Below are positions 28,031 through 34,816 of a stretch of DNA of 64,000 nt, one piece after another. The notes beneath the pieces were generated by a model. The model was not told where the DNA came from, made no database searches, and saw only the letters and a list, made by a program, of their open reading frames with translations. The translations under genes and the position numbers were made by a program. Origin of the DNA: Ruminococcaceae bacterium AB4001 (GTDB lineage: Bacteria; Bacillota; Clostridia; Saccharofermentanales; Saccharofermentanaceae); contig JHXJ01000002.1 in the NCBI GenBank assembly GCA_000621765.1, positions 124,001 through 188,000 on the forward strand, read 5' to 3'. Position 1 is the first letter of the stretch. Each line of letters starts with the position of its first letter.

Positions 28031-28107
28031 CGGGGTGTAGCTCAGGTGGCTAGAGTGCTTGCTTAGGGAGCAAGAGGTCGTGGGTTCAAGTCCCGTCACT
28101 CCGACCA
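28031..28107 (+). tRNA. tRNA-Pro (anticodon AGG)
   Basis: 77 bases including encoded CCA, starting 27 bases after the first tRNA-Pro and very similar to it. Acceptor stem CGGGGTG / CACTCCG, anticodon stem CTTGC / GCAAG, loop TTAGGGA, giving anticodon AGG (reads CCU, and CCC/CCA if A34 becomes inosine). T-arm GTGGG / CCCGT contains wobble pairs. The A34 form of tRNA-Pro is uncommon in bacteria. CCU is a frequent Pro codon in genes of this window. Confidence 0.92.
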
Positions 28108-28120
28108 TTACTCAAAAAGA

Positions 28121-28154
28121 TAACCTTCGTACTTTGTACGGAGGTTATTTTTTA
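28121..28154 (+). terminator. Intrinsic terminator of the tRNA operon
   Basis: Stem AACCTTCGTAC / GTACGGAGGTT (one T-G pair), loop TTT, followed by ATTTTTTTA. It starts 14 bases after the second tRNA. Confidence 0.85.
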
Positions 28155-28174
28155 TCAATACTGTTTTAACTGTA

Positions 28175-28183
28175 TGATATAAT
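28175..28183 (+). promoter_or_regulatory. Extended -10 promoter for the LRR/cell-wall-binding gene leader
   Basis: TGATATAAT (TG 28175-28176, TATAAT 28178-28183) directly after the tRNA terminator. A start near 28190 would give a leader of about 165 bases before the gene at 28355, containing a short ORF, a long-range pairing and a terminator. Confidence 0.5.
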
Positions 28184-28215
28184 CCAACTGTTCAGGTGGT
28201 TTTTATTCTTGAAAG

Positions 28216-28293
28216 GTTAACAACAATGATTACCGGAAGGAAAAGTTCTCTGTCAGTCAAGTATAAGATTGTTTTATAAACATTGTTGCTAAC
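28216..28293 (+). promoter_or_regulatory. Long-range leader pairing (possible antiterminator)
   Basis: GTTAACAACAATG (28216-28228) can pair with CATTGTTGCTAAC (28281-28293) at 12 of 13 positions. The 3' arm overlaps the first three bases of the terminator stem that begins at 28291, and the 5' arm covers the start codon of the 17-codon ORF. This geometry fits a switch in which the two structures compete. Confidence 0.4.
28226..28279 (+). CDS. Possible 17-residue leader peptide
   Basis: ATG 28226 to TAA 28279 encodes MITGRKSSLSVKYKIVL. The upstream GAAAGG (28211-28216) is a weak ribosome binding site. No run of one amino acid points to classical amino-acid attenuation. Its start codon lies inside the 5' arm of a long pairing (28216-28228 with 28281-28293). 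It may be chance; position between promoter and terminator is the only support. Confidence 0.3.
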   Translation: MITGRKSSLSVKYKIVL

Positions 28294-28334
28294 GCAGTTT
28301 GCTTATGTAATGAGCAGGCTGCGTTTTTGTTTTG
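28291..28334 (+). terminator. Intrinsic terminator in the leader (possible attenuator)
   Basis: Arms AACGCAG (28291-28297) and CTGCGTT (28319-28325), inner stem TGCT / AGCA, followed by TTTGTTTTG. It lies only nine bases before the AGGAGG (28343-28348) of the LRR gene, so it would stop transcription before that gene unless bypassed. Confidence 0.6.
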
Positions 28335-28354
28335 AAAAAAACAGGAGGATCAGT

Positions 28355-29911
28355 ATGGCGAATGGAAAAATGAAACAGATCGTAAGTAAGATAATGATAG
28401 GCACATTTGCTGCAGCAGCAAGTTTCTTATTGTTATCAAATCTCCCTACAGTAAGCGTTCCGGTTAATGCTGATTCAGAAGTGGCTATCAATGAGGAGAA
28501 TTTCCCTGATGAGAATTTTAGAAAATATGTATCTGACGACTGTGATAAAAATAAAAACGGTTACTTAAGCAGTAGCGAGATAGCTGAAAAGACTAGCATT
28601 GATGTCTATAACAAAGGAATATCAAGCTTAAAGGGTATAGAGCATTTTACTGCGCTAACTAAACTTAATTGCCAAGCCAACCAATTAACTAGTCTCGATG
28701 TTAGTAAATGTACATCATTGAAAACTATTTATTGCAGCAATAACCAACTAACAAGTATCGATATCAGTAAGAATACAGAGTTGTCTTATTTTTTTTGCGA
28801 CAATAACCAACTAACAAGTATCGATATCAGTAAGAATACAGAGTTGTCTCAGTTTTCTTGCGGCCACAATCCACTTACGAGCCTCGATGTCTGCAAGAAT
28901 ACAAAGCTGAATTATCTTTGGTGCAGCAATAGCAATCTTACGAGCCTCGATGTTAGTATGTGTACTTCACTTGTATGTCTTGAATGTTCCTATAACCAAC
29001 TTTCAAAGCTCGATGTAAGTAAGTGTACTGCTCTGGTAGAACTATATTGCTATGATAACCAACTAACAAGCCTTGATGTTAGCAAGAATACTGCATTGAC
29101 TCATCTTGCATGCTTCAACAACAAAATATTAAAGATATGTATTGGTAATTGCAGCAGTCTGTTGGACACATATGCTGTCGGCGAGAATACTACTGATAAT
29201 TATTATAGAATTCCTGATACAGCTGTTAAGTATATTGATTATCAAAACTATATACTTATAGACCGCCAGGTAAGGTTTTTTACATCTATTCTTGAACCTG
29301 GTTGGAATAAAGATAATGGAGACTGGATCTACATCTTTGATAATGAATCATTTGCAACTGGCTGGCAGCAGATAAATCACACATGGTATTTCTTCGATGA
29401 AATAGGCATTATGCAGACCGGCTGGGTCAAAGAAGGCGATACATGGTACTATCTGAAATCATCAGGTGCGATGGTTACTGGCTGGCTGGAGATTAATGGC
29501 CTCTGGTACTATTTCGGAACTAACGGAAAGATGAGGACCGGATGGGTCGAAGTCGGAGGAGTATGGTATTACCTGAAATCTTCAGGTGCCATGGTTACAT
29601 TCTGGCAAGAGATAGACGGTGTCTGGTACTACTTCGGTTCTAACGGAAAGATGGTAAAAGGATGGCAGACGATCGGCGGCAAGGATTATTACTTTAAGAC
29701 AAATGGCTCGATGGCTTCTGATGAATATATCGACGGTTATTATCTGGATAAGAGCGGCGAATGGACTTACAAGCCCAGAGCTTCCTGGAAGAAGGATTCG
29801 AAGGGCTGGTACTATCAGGATACAGCAGGCTGGTATCCGAGAGACTGCGACGTAAAGATCAACGGTAAGCTCTATAACTTCAATGCTGAAGGTTACTGCA
29901 CGAATCCGTAA
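28355..29911 (+). CDS. Secreted LRR protein with C-terminal cell-wall-binding repeats
   Basis: 518 residues from ATG 28355, preceded by AGGAGG at 28343-28348. The N-terminal signal peptide (KIMIGTFAAAASFLLLSNLP) is followed, at about residues 85-270, by eight or so 21-residue leucine-rich repeats of the type C-x2-N-x-LTSLDVSKNT-x-L. From about residue 335 there are aromatic cell-wall-binding repeats (GW...WYYLKSSGAM, WYYFGTNGKM), as in choline- or glucan-binding proteins, and a C-terminal module (SWKKDSKGWYYQDTAGW) shared with the protein at 34817. Likely exported and held non-covalently on the cell wall; the ligand is unknown. The coding sequence is more AT-rich than its neighbours. Confidence 0.9.
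   Translation: MANGKMKQIVSKIMIGTFAAAASFLLLSNLPTVSVPVNADSEVAINEENFPDENFRKYVSDDCDKNKNGYLSSSEIAEKTSIDVYNKGISSLKGIEHFTALTKLNCQANQLTSLDVSKCTSLKTIYCSNNQLTSIDISKNTELSYFFCDNNQLTSIDISKNTELSQFSCGHNPLTSLDVCKNTKLNYLWCSNSNLTSLDVSMCTSLVCLECSYNQLSKLDVSKCTALVELYCYDNQLTSLDVSKNTALTHLACFNNKILKICIGNCSSLLDTYAVGENTTDNYYRIPDTAVKYIDYQNYILIDRQVRFFTSILEPGWNKDNGDWIYIFDNESFATGWQQINHTWYFFDEIGIMQTGWVKEGDTWYYLKSSGAMVTGWLEINGLWYYFGTNGKMRTGWVEVGGVWYYLKSSGAMVTFWQEIDGVWYYFGSNGKMVKGWQTIGGKDYYFKTNGSMASDEYIDGYYLDKSGEWTYKPRASWKKDSKGWYYQDTAGWYPRDCDVKINGKLYNFNAEGYCTNP
28738..28849 (+). repeat. Perfect 49-bp direct repeat within the LRR gene
   Basis: Bases 28738-28786 are repeated exactly at 28801-28849, a 63-base period equal to one 21-residue LRR unit. 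Identity at the DNA level, while other units have diverged, indicates a recent unit duplication. Confidence 0.9.
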
Positions 29912-29933
29912 AAAAGCAGTTTTTTGTATCTGC

Positions 29934-29962
29934 TTGACGTATATACGCGGTGCGGATATACT
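29934..29962 (+). promoter_or_regulatory. Strong predicted promoter/operator for higBA
   Basis: -35 TTGACG (29934-29939), 17-base spacer, -10 TATACT (29957-29962). The expected start site falls at about 29969, which is the A of the higB start codon. GTATATAC (29939-29946) and the TATAC copies around the -10 make inverted elements suitable for autorepression by HigA. Confidence 0.65.
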
Positions 29963-29968
29963 ATACAT

Positions 29969-30250
29969 ATGATTAAGAGCTTTGCTGATAAAGAAAAAGA
30001 AAAGATATTTAATCAGGAGTTTTCTAAAAAGCTGCCTCGATCTATTCAAGGAGTTGCCTTGCGAAAGCTTATTATGATGAATAATGCTGAAGTTATCGAA
30101 GATTTAAGAGTTCCTCCTGCAAATCGTTTGGAACAGTTGAAAGGTGATAGAAGAGGACAATATAGCATTCGCATCAACGATCAATATCGGATTTGCTTTA
30201 AGTATATTGATCACAACTGCTACGAAGTAGAGATAGTTGATTATCATTAA
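29969..30250 (+). CDS. higB: HigB-type toxin (RelE/ParE superfamily)
   Basis: 93 residues from ATG 29969. The sequence MIKSFADKEKEKIFNQ and the C-terminal GQYSIRINDQYRICFKY match HigB-family mRNA interferases of the RelE superfamily, ribosome-dependent RNases held inactive by the antitoxin encoded next. No Shine-Dalgarno precedes the ATG, and the predicted transcript begins at or near it, so the mRNA may be leaderless. An upstream TTG/ATG extension would overlap the promoter and is rejected. Toxin-first order is typical for higBA. Confidence 0.88.
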   Translation: MIKSFADKEKEKIFNQEFSKKLPRSIQGVALRKLIMMNNAEVIEDLRVPPANRLEQLKGDRRGQYSIRINDQYRICFKYIDHNCYEVEIVDYH

Positions 30251-30263
30251 CGAGGTTGTAACT

Positions 30264-30557
30264 ATGGATAATAAGATAAAAACACCTACAATAGGACAGA
30301 TACTCAAAGAAGAATTCCTGGAGCCTCTTGATATTACTGCTTACCGCTTGGCTAAAGATATCGGAGTTCCGTCTTCCAGAGTATTGGAAATACTGCATGA
30401 CAGGAGAAAGATTACTCCGGATACTTCACTGAGATTGGCTAAGTATTTCGGATTATCGGACAAGTATTTTCTAAATCTTCAAAATGATATTGATATTAGG
30501 CTTCTAAAGGAGAATCAGAAAGAGGAATTCGATAAGATTATTCCTTATTCTGCTTAA
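30264..30557 (+). CDS. higA: HigA-type antitoxin (XRE helix-turn-helix)
   Basis: 97 residues from ATG 30264, preceded by CGAGGTTG. The protein opens TPTIGQILKEEFLEPLDITA, the HigA/VapI signature, then a helix-turn-helix at about residues 27-60 (YRLAKDIGVPSSRVLEIL, LAKYFGLSDKYFLNLQ). It should bind HigB and repress the operon. Located 13 bases after higB. Confidence 0.9.
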   Translation: MDNKIKTPTIGQILKEEFLEPLDITAYRLAKDIGVPSSRVLEILHDRRKITPDTSLRLAKYFGLSDKYFLNLQNDIDIRLLKENQKEEFDKIIPYSA

Positions 30558-30611
30558 TCTTAAACGGATATTTATATTGAAACCTTGTAATGCTGTTGCA
30601 TGGTTTTTATA

Positions 30612-30620
30612 TGCTATAAT
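30612..30620 (+). promoter_or_regulatory. Extended -10 promoter for thyA
   Basis: TGCTATAAT (TG 30612-30613, TATAAT 30615-30620) without a good -35. A start near 30627 gives a 25-base leader to ATG 30652. Confidence 0.5.
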
Positions 30621-30651
30621 CGAAACATTACTAAAAAGGCGGTGGATTCCT

Positions 30652-31485
30652 ATGAGCCGGGCAGATGATATTTTCGATGAGAACATTAGAACGATCCTTA
30701 ATTCAGGCTATTCGACCATTAATGACAAGGTAAGGCCGCATTGGGCAGACGACGGCGCGCCCGCTTATACTTATAAGGCATTTGCGATCGTTAACCGTTA
30801 TAACCTGGCAGAGGAATTCCCGATGTTCACCCAGCGCTGGATCAACTTTAAGGCTGCTGTAGATGAGCTTTTGTGGATATGGCAGAAGAAGTCGAATAAT
30901 GTAAACGACCTGAATTCTCATATCTGGGATGCATGGGCTGATGAGACAGGCTCTATCGGCAAGGCTTACGGATATCAGCTTGGCGTAAAGCATAAGTATA
31001 AGGAAGGCGAGTTCGACCAGGTCGACCGTGTCCTTTATGACCTTAAGAACAACCCGTCCTCTAGGCGCATCATGACTAATATTTACGTGCATCAGGATCT
31101 TTCAGAGATGCACCTTTATCCCTGTGCATACTCAATGACATTCAATGTTACCGGCAATAAGCTCAATGCCATCCTCAATCAGAGGAGCAACGACATGCTC
31201 GTTGCTAATGCCTGGAATGTGTGCCAGTATGCGGTCCTCGTTCATCTTATGGCAAGATGTTCAGGTCTTGAAGTCGGTGAGTTCGTCCACGTGATCGCTG
31301 ATGCGCACATCTACGACAGACATGTTGATATCGTTAAGGAACTGATCGAGATGCCGAAGTATCCGGCTCCGAAGCTCGTTCTTGATGAAGGCATTACTGA
31401 TTTCTATCAGTTCACTACAGACAATATCAGACTCGAAGGCTATGAGGCAGGTCCTAAGATCAAGGGCATTCCCGTTGCAGTCTGA
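30652..31485 (+). CDS. thyA: Thymidylate synthase (ThyA)
   Basis: Makes dTMP from dUMP using methylene-THF, releasing dihydrofolate. 277 residues from ATG 30652, chosen because the upstream extension covers the promoter. The catalytic Cys158 is in LYPCAYSMTFNV, where typical ThyA reads PCH; the following QRSNDMLVANAWNVCQYA (usual QRS-D...G-PFN) and HVIADAHIYDRHVD are characteristic. The deviations from E. coli ThyA (PCA rather than PCH; NAWNV rather than LPFN) suggest a divergent branch. It sits with folA, which recycles the dihydrofolate made here. Confidence 0.9.
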   Translation: MSRADDIFDENIRTILNSGYSTINDKVRPHWADDGAPAYTYKAFAIVNRYNLAEEFPMFTQRWINFKAAVDELLWIWQKKSNNVNDLNSHIWDAWADETGSIGKAYGYQLGVKHKYKEGEFDQVDRVLYDLKNNPSSRRIMTNIYVHQDLSEMHLYPCAYSMTFNVTGNKLNAILNQRSNDMLVANAWNVCQYAVLVHLMARCSGLEVGEFVHVIADAHIYDRHVDIVKELIEMPKYPAPKLVLDEGITDFYQFTTDNIRLEGYEAGPKIKGIPVAV

Positions 31486-31501
31486 TCACGGCGGTATTTG
31501 A

Positions 31502-32215
31502 ATGAAGTTAATATTCATAAGGCACGGGGATCCTGATTACGAGAAGGATTCCTTAACTGAAAAAGGCTGGCGCGAGGCTGAGATCCTCGCAAAACGCGTA
31601 GCTACATGGGACATAAAGCAGATATACTGTTCGCCTTTGGGCAGAGCTAAGGATACCTGTTCCGTTTCTCTTAAAGCGACCGGCAGGGAAGCCATAACCT
31701 GTGACTGGCTTAAGGAATTCTATTACAGGATCTGGGACGAGAAAGAGCAGGACTGGACTATCGCCTGGGACTTTTATCCGAGAGATTTCAACGGCAGAGA
31801 CGATCTTCACGACAAGAATCTCTGGGCGGAGACTGAGATAATGAAGACGGGTGATATCGCAGCTCATGCCAAAGAAGTCTTTGACGGCTTTGACGCGCTT
31901 CTCGAAAAGCACGGCTATACGAGAAATGACAAAGGTTTTTACGACGTGGCCGAGCACAATGACGATAACATCGTGTTCTTCTGTCATTTCGGAGTTACGG
32001 GCCTGATAATGAGCCACCTGATAGGCGTAGCGGCACCTGTTATCTGGCAGGGCATGATGATGGCACCTACATCTATAACGGTAATGGGTTCGGAAGAAAG
32101 GATTCCCGGAGAAGCAAGTTTCAGAGTACAGACTTTTGCTGATTCCAGGCATCTTTTGGAAGCAGGAGAACCGATATCCTCTTCGGGATACTTCACACAA
32201 CTTTTTGAGGGGTAA
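31502..32215 (+). CDS. Histidine phosphatase family protein
   Basis: 237 residues. The phosphate-binding RHG motif is at residues 7-9 (LIFIRHGDPDY), with ITEKGW-like region LTEKGWREAEILAKRV, and the second catalytic His in FFCHFGVTG. This is the phosphoglycerate-mutase-like fold, with substrates ranging from sugar phosphates to nucleotides. It lies between thyA and folA (17 and 5 bases of spacing), so a nucleotide or pterin phosphate is a reasonable but unproven substrate. Confidence 0.85.
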   Translation: MKLIFIRHGDPDYEKDSLTEKGWREAEILAKRVATWDIKQIYCSPLGRAKDTCSVSLKATGREAITCDWLKEFYYRIWDEKEQDWTIAWDFYPRDFNGRDDLHDKNLWAETEIMKTGDIAAHAKEVFDGFDALLEKHGYTRNDKGFYDVAEHNDDNIVFFCHFGVTGLIMSHLIGVAAPVIWQGMMMAPTSITVMGSEERIPGEASFRVQTFADSRHLLEAGEPISSSGYFTQLFEG

Positions 32216-32220
32216 TAAAC

Positions 32221-32712
32221 ATGATCGCAATCTCAGCAGTAGATAGAAATTGGGCAATCGGTAACCAGGGAAAGCTCCTTATCTCTTTGCCTGAAGACCA
32301 GAAGGGCGTATTCAAGAAATACACCGCCGGACACACAGTCGTTTACGGAAGAAAGACGCTTGAGACTTTTCCGGGACAGAGACTTCTTCCTAACCGTGTT
32401 AATGTCATAATGTCCAGAAGCTTTGATTATGAGAAGGATGGAGCCATGATCCTTCATTCCGCATCCGAGCTTGAGGATTTTCTCGCGCTTACTTCCGATG
32501 AAGTATATCTCATAGGCGGTGCTTCACTTTACAACTCTCTTATCGGACTTTGCGATAAGGCAATAATCACAAGCATTAGAGCTGAATTTGAGGCTGACTG
32601 CTGGTTCCCGAATCTTGATGAGGATCCCGAGTGGGAGCTCGAGGAGGAAGAGCCACCCGTAATGAGCGAAAAGGGCGTCGAGTTCACGGTAAAGCACTAT
32701 AAGAGGAAGTAA
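32221..32712 (+). CDS. folA: Dihydrofolate reductase
   Basis: NADPH-dependent reduction of dihydrofolate to tetrahydrofolate. 163 residues. Seen are the opening IAISAVDRNWAIGNQGKLL, the acidic active-site residue in LPED, the cofactor segment VVYGRKTLETFPG, and YLIGGASLYNSLI. The tryptophan usually just before the acidic residue is absent (LLISLPED), as in many clostridial DHFRs. Completes the thyA-folA cycle. A terminator follows. Confidence 0.93.
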   Translation: MIAISAVDRNWAIGNQGKLLISLPEDQKGVFKKYTAGHTVVYGRKTLETFPGQRLLPNRVNVIMSRSFDYEKDGAMILHSASELEDFLALTSDEVYLIGGASLYNSLIGLCDKAIITSIRAEFEADCWFPNLDEDPEWELEEEEPPVMSEKGVEFTVKHYKRK

Positions 32713-32772
32713 TACCGGTAGCTGGAGCGTAAACTGCAGGCATAAATTGAAAGCTGCATATATATAATAAAT

Positions 32773-32801
32773 TAGCCCTTGCGTTGACAGGGGCTTTTTG
32801 T
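32773..32801 (+). terminator. Intrinsic terminator after folA
   Basis: Arms AGCCC and GGGCT flanking a loop that contains TTGACA, then TTTTTGTT. The TTGACA (32784-32789) inside it may also be a -35 for rpsB (a poor AATACT -10 follows 15 bases later). Confidence 0.65.
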
Positions 32802-32825
32802 TAGAATACTCGAGCATAAAAATCA

Positions 32826-32881
32826 CGCATACATTCCGACTGTGGCCAATTTTGAGCTGAATATTACTTTTGATGTATGCG
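32826..32881 (+). promoter_or_regulatory. Inverted repeat in the rpsB leader (possible S2 autoregulatory element)
   Basis: CGCATACAT (32826-32834) and ATGTATGCG (32873-32881) are perfect 9-base complements separated by 38 bases, ending 11 bases before the rpsB AGGAGG (32893-32898). A folded leader just before the ribosome binding site suits translational autoregulation by S2, as known for rpsB leaders in other bacteria, but no specific family is recognised. Confidence 0.45.
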
Positions 32882-32906
32882 GAAGAAAGAACAGGAGGAT
32901 TATTTT

Positions 32907-33716
32907 ATGCCAGTTATTTTAATGAAGCAGCTTCTTGAAGCAGGCGTACACTTCGGTCACCAGACACGTCGTTGGAACCCTAAGATGTCCGAGTACATCT
33001 TCACGGAGCGTAACTCAATCCACATCATCGATTTGCAGAAGACAGTCAAGAAGGTCGACGAGGCCTATGACGCTATGCGCGAGCTCGCTGAGAAGGGTGA
33101 TATCCTTTTCGTAGGTACAAAGAAGCAGGCTCAGGATTCCATCAAGGAAGAAGCTCAGCGTTGCGGACAGTTCTATGTTAACTATCGTTGGCTCGGTGGT
33201 ACTCTCACAAACTTCGTAACGATCAAGAAGAGAGTTGCAAGACTTGAAGAGCTCCGCAGAATGGAAGCTGACGGTTCTTTCGAACTCAGAACAAAGAAGG
33301 AAGTTGCTAAGCTTAAGCTCGAGATGACAAAGCTCGACCAGAACCTCGGCGGTATCGTTGGTATGGTTAAGCTCCCTGCAGCTCTTTTCATCGTTGATAC
33401 AAAGAAAGAGCACAATGCAGTTGCAGAAGCTAAGAGACTTGGTATCCCGATCATCGCTATCGTTGATACAAACTGCGATCCTGATGAAGTTGACTATGTA
33501 ATCCCTGGTAACGACGATGCTATCCGTGCAGTTAAGCTCATCACAGCTAAGATGGCTGACGCTGTTATCGAAGCTCATCAGGGTGAGGATGCTACATCCG
33601 AGGGTATGGATCTTGATTCCGCTGAGGCACAGGCTGCTACAGCAGAGGTTGCTGAAGAGCAGGCTGCTGAGGCTTCTGAAGACAAGTCCATCGAAGAGAT
33701 CGCTTCTGAGTCTTAA
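32907..33716 (+). CDS. rpsB: 30S ribosomal protein S2
   Basis: 269 residues from ATG 32907, fixed by AGGAGG at 32893-32898. The signatures [19 protein letters not shown] and FVDTNCDPD-like segment [20 protein letters not shown] are clear. Longer than E. coli S2 because of an Ala/Glu-rich C-terminal tail (about residues 228-269). First gene of the long rpsB-tsf-pyrH-frr-uppS block typical of bacteria. Confidence 0.98.
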   Translation: MPVILMKQLLEAGVHFGHQTRRWNPKMSEYIFTERNSIHIIDLQKTVKKVDEAYDAMRELAEKGDILFVGTKKQAQDSIKEEAQRCGQFYVNYRWLGGTLTNFVTIKKRVARLEELRRMEADGSFELRTKKEVAKLKLEMTKLDQNLGGIVGMVKLPAALFIVDTKKEHNAVAEAKRLGIPIIAIVDTNCDPDEVDYVIPGNDDAIRAVKLITAKMADAVIEAHQGEDATSEGMDLDSAEAQAATAEVAEEQAAEASEDKSIEEIASES

Positions 33717-33753
33717 TTCAAATCTTAACTAAAAATCGAAAAGGAGAATATAT

Positions 33754-34692
33754 ATGGCAGTTACAGCACAACAGGTTAAAGAACTCCGTGAGCTCACAGA
33801 TTGCGGCATCATGGACTGCAAGAAGGCACTTATCGAGTGCGATGGTGATATCGAGAAGGCAAAGGCTTGGCTTCGTGAGAAGGGTATGGCTAAGGCTGAG
33901 AAGAAGTCCGCCAGAATCGCTGCAGAGGGTGCTGTTGTAGCTAAGATCGCTGATGACAAGAAGTCCGGCGTTTTAGTTGAGATCAACATCGAGACAGACT
34001 TTGCTGCTAATACAGATAAGTTCAAGGCTTTCGCTGAGACAATCGCTACACATATCCTCACAAAGAAGCCTGCTGATATCGAAGAACTCATGGCTCAGAA
34101 TCTTTACAATGATGATTCTAAGACAATCGAGATCTATCAGAAGGAGACAATCGCTGATATCGGTGAGAATACTTCTGTAAGAAGATTCGTTATCTATGAG
34201 GTAGAGGGCAACGGCGCTGTTGCTTCTTACATCCACATGGGTGGTAAGGTTGGCGTATTCGTTGAAGTCGCTACAGATGATGATTCCGTTATCACAAAGC
34301 CTGAGTTTGCTGATTTCGCTAAGAACATCGGCATGCAGATCTGCTCCATGAGACCTAACTGGGTAACAGAAGAAGAAGTTCCCCAGGCTGAGCTCGACAA
34401 GGAGACAGAGATCATCAAGAATAAGGCTCTCGAAGAGGGTAAGCCTGAGAAGATCGTTATGGAGAGAATCGTTCCCGGCCAGATCAAGAACTTCTACAAG
34501 CTCAACTGCCTCGTTGACCAGGAGTTCTTCAGAGATGACGATCTTACGATTTCCCAGTACATCGACCAGTCCATCAAGGCTATCGGCGCTAACGTTTCCG
34601 TTGTACGTTTCACACGTTTCGGACTTGGCGAAGGTATCGAGAAGAAGGTTGACGATTTCGCTGAGGAAGTTAGAAAGCAGGCTGGTCTCTAA
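33754..34692 (+). CDS. tsf: Elongation factor Ts
   Basis: Guanine nucleotide exchange factor for EF-Tu. 312 residues. The N-terminal UBA-like VKELRELTDCGIMDCKKAL and the TDFAAN motif (ETDFAANTDKFKAF) are diagnostic. RBS AAGGAG at 33740-33745. Followed by a strong terminator, which separates rpsB-tsf from pyrH. Confidence 0.98.
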   Translation: MAVTAQQVKELRELTDCGIMDCKKALIECDGDIEKAKAWLREKGMAKAEKKSARIAAEGAVVAKIADDKKSGVLVEINIETDFAANTDKFKAFAETIATHILTKKPADIEELMAQNLYNDDSKTIEIYQKETIADIGENTSVRRFVIYEVEGNGAVASYIHMGGKVGVFVEVATDDDSVITKPEFADFAKNIGMQICSMRPNWVTEEEVPQAELDKETEIIKNKALEEGKPEKIVMERIVPGQIKNFYKLNCLVDQEFFRDDDLTISQYIDQSIKAIGANVSVVRFTRFGLGEGIEKKVDDFAEEVRKQAGL

Positions 34693-34726
34693 TTTTCTGG
34701 ACCTGACGGTTTTATTGAATTTAATA

Positions 34727-34758
34727 GAGGGTTACCGTAACGGTGACCCTCTTTTTTT
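34727..34758 (+). terminator. Intrinsic terminator after tsf
   Basis: Stem GAGGGTTACCG / CGGTGACCCTC (one T-G pair), loop TAA, then seven T. Strong. Confidence 0.9.
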
Positions 34759-34816
34759 GTTTCATGATGAGCCGAATACTGATATTATATTAGCAACTTT
34801 GTCAGGGGGTATCTTT

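Noticed and set aside
28738-28849. CRISPR-like repeat
   Set aside because: Two copies only, in frame within coding sequence and equal to one LRR unit.
34514-34816. Upstream extension of the second LRR protein
   Set aside because: The frame runs through tsf in another frame and through the tsf terminator; ATG 34817 has an SD and starts a signal peptide.
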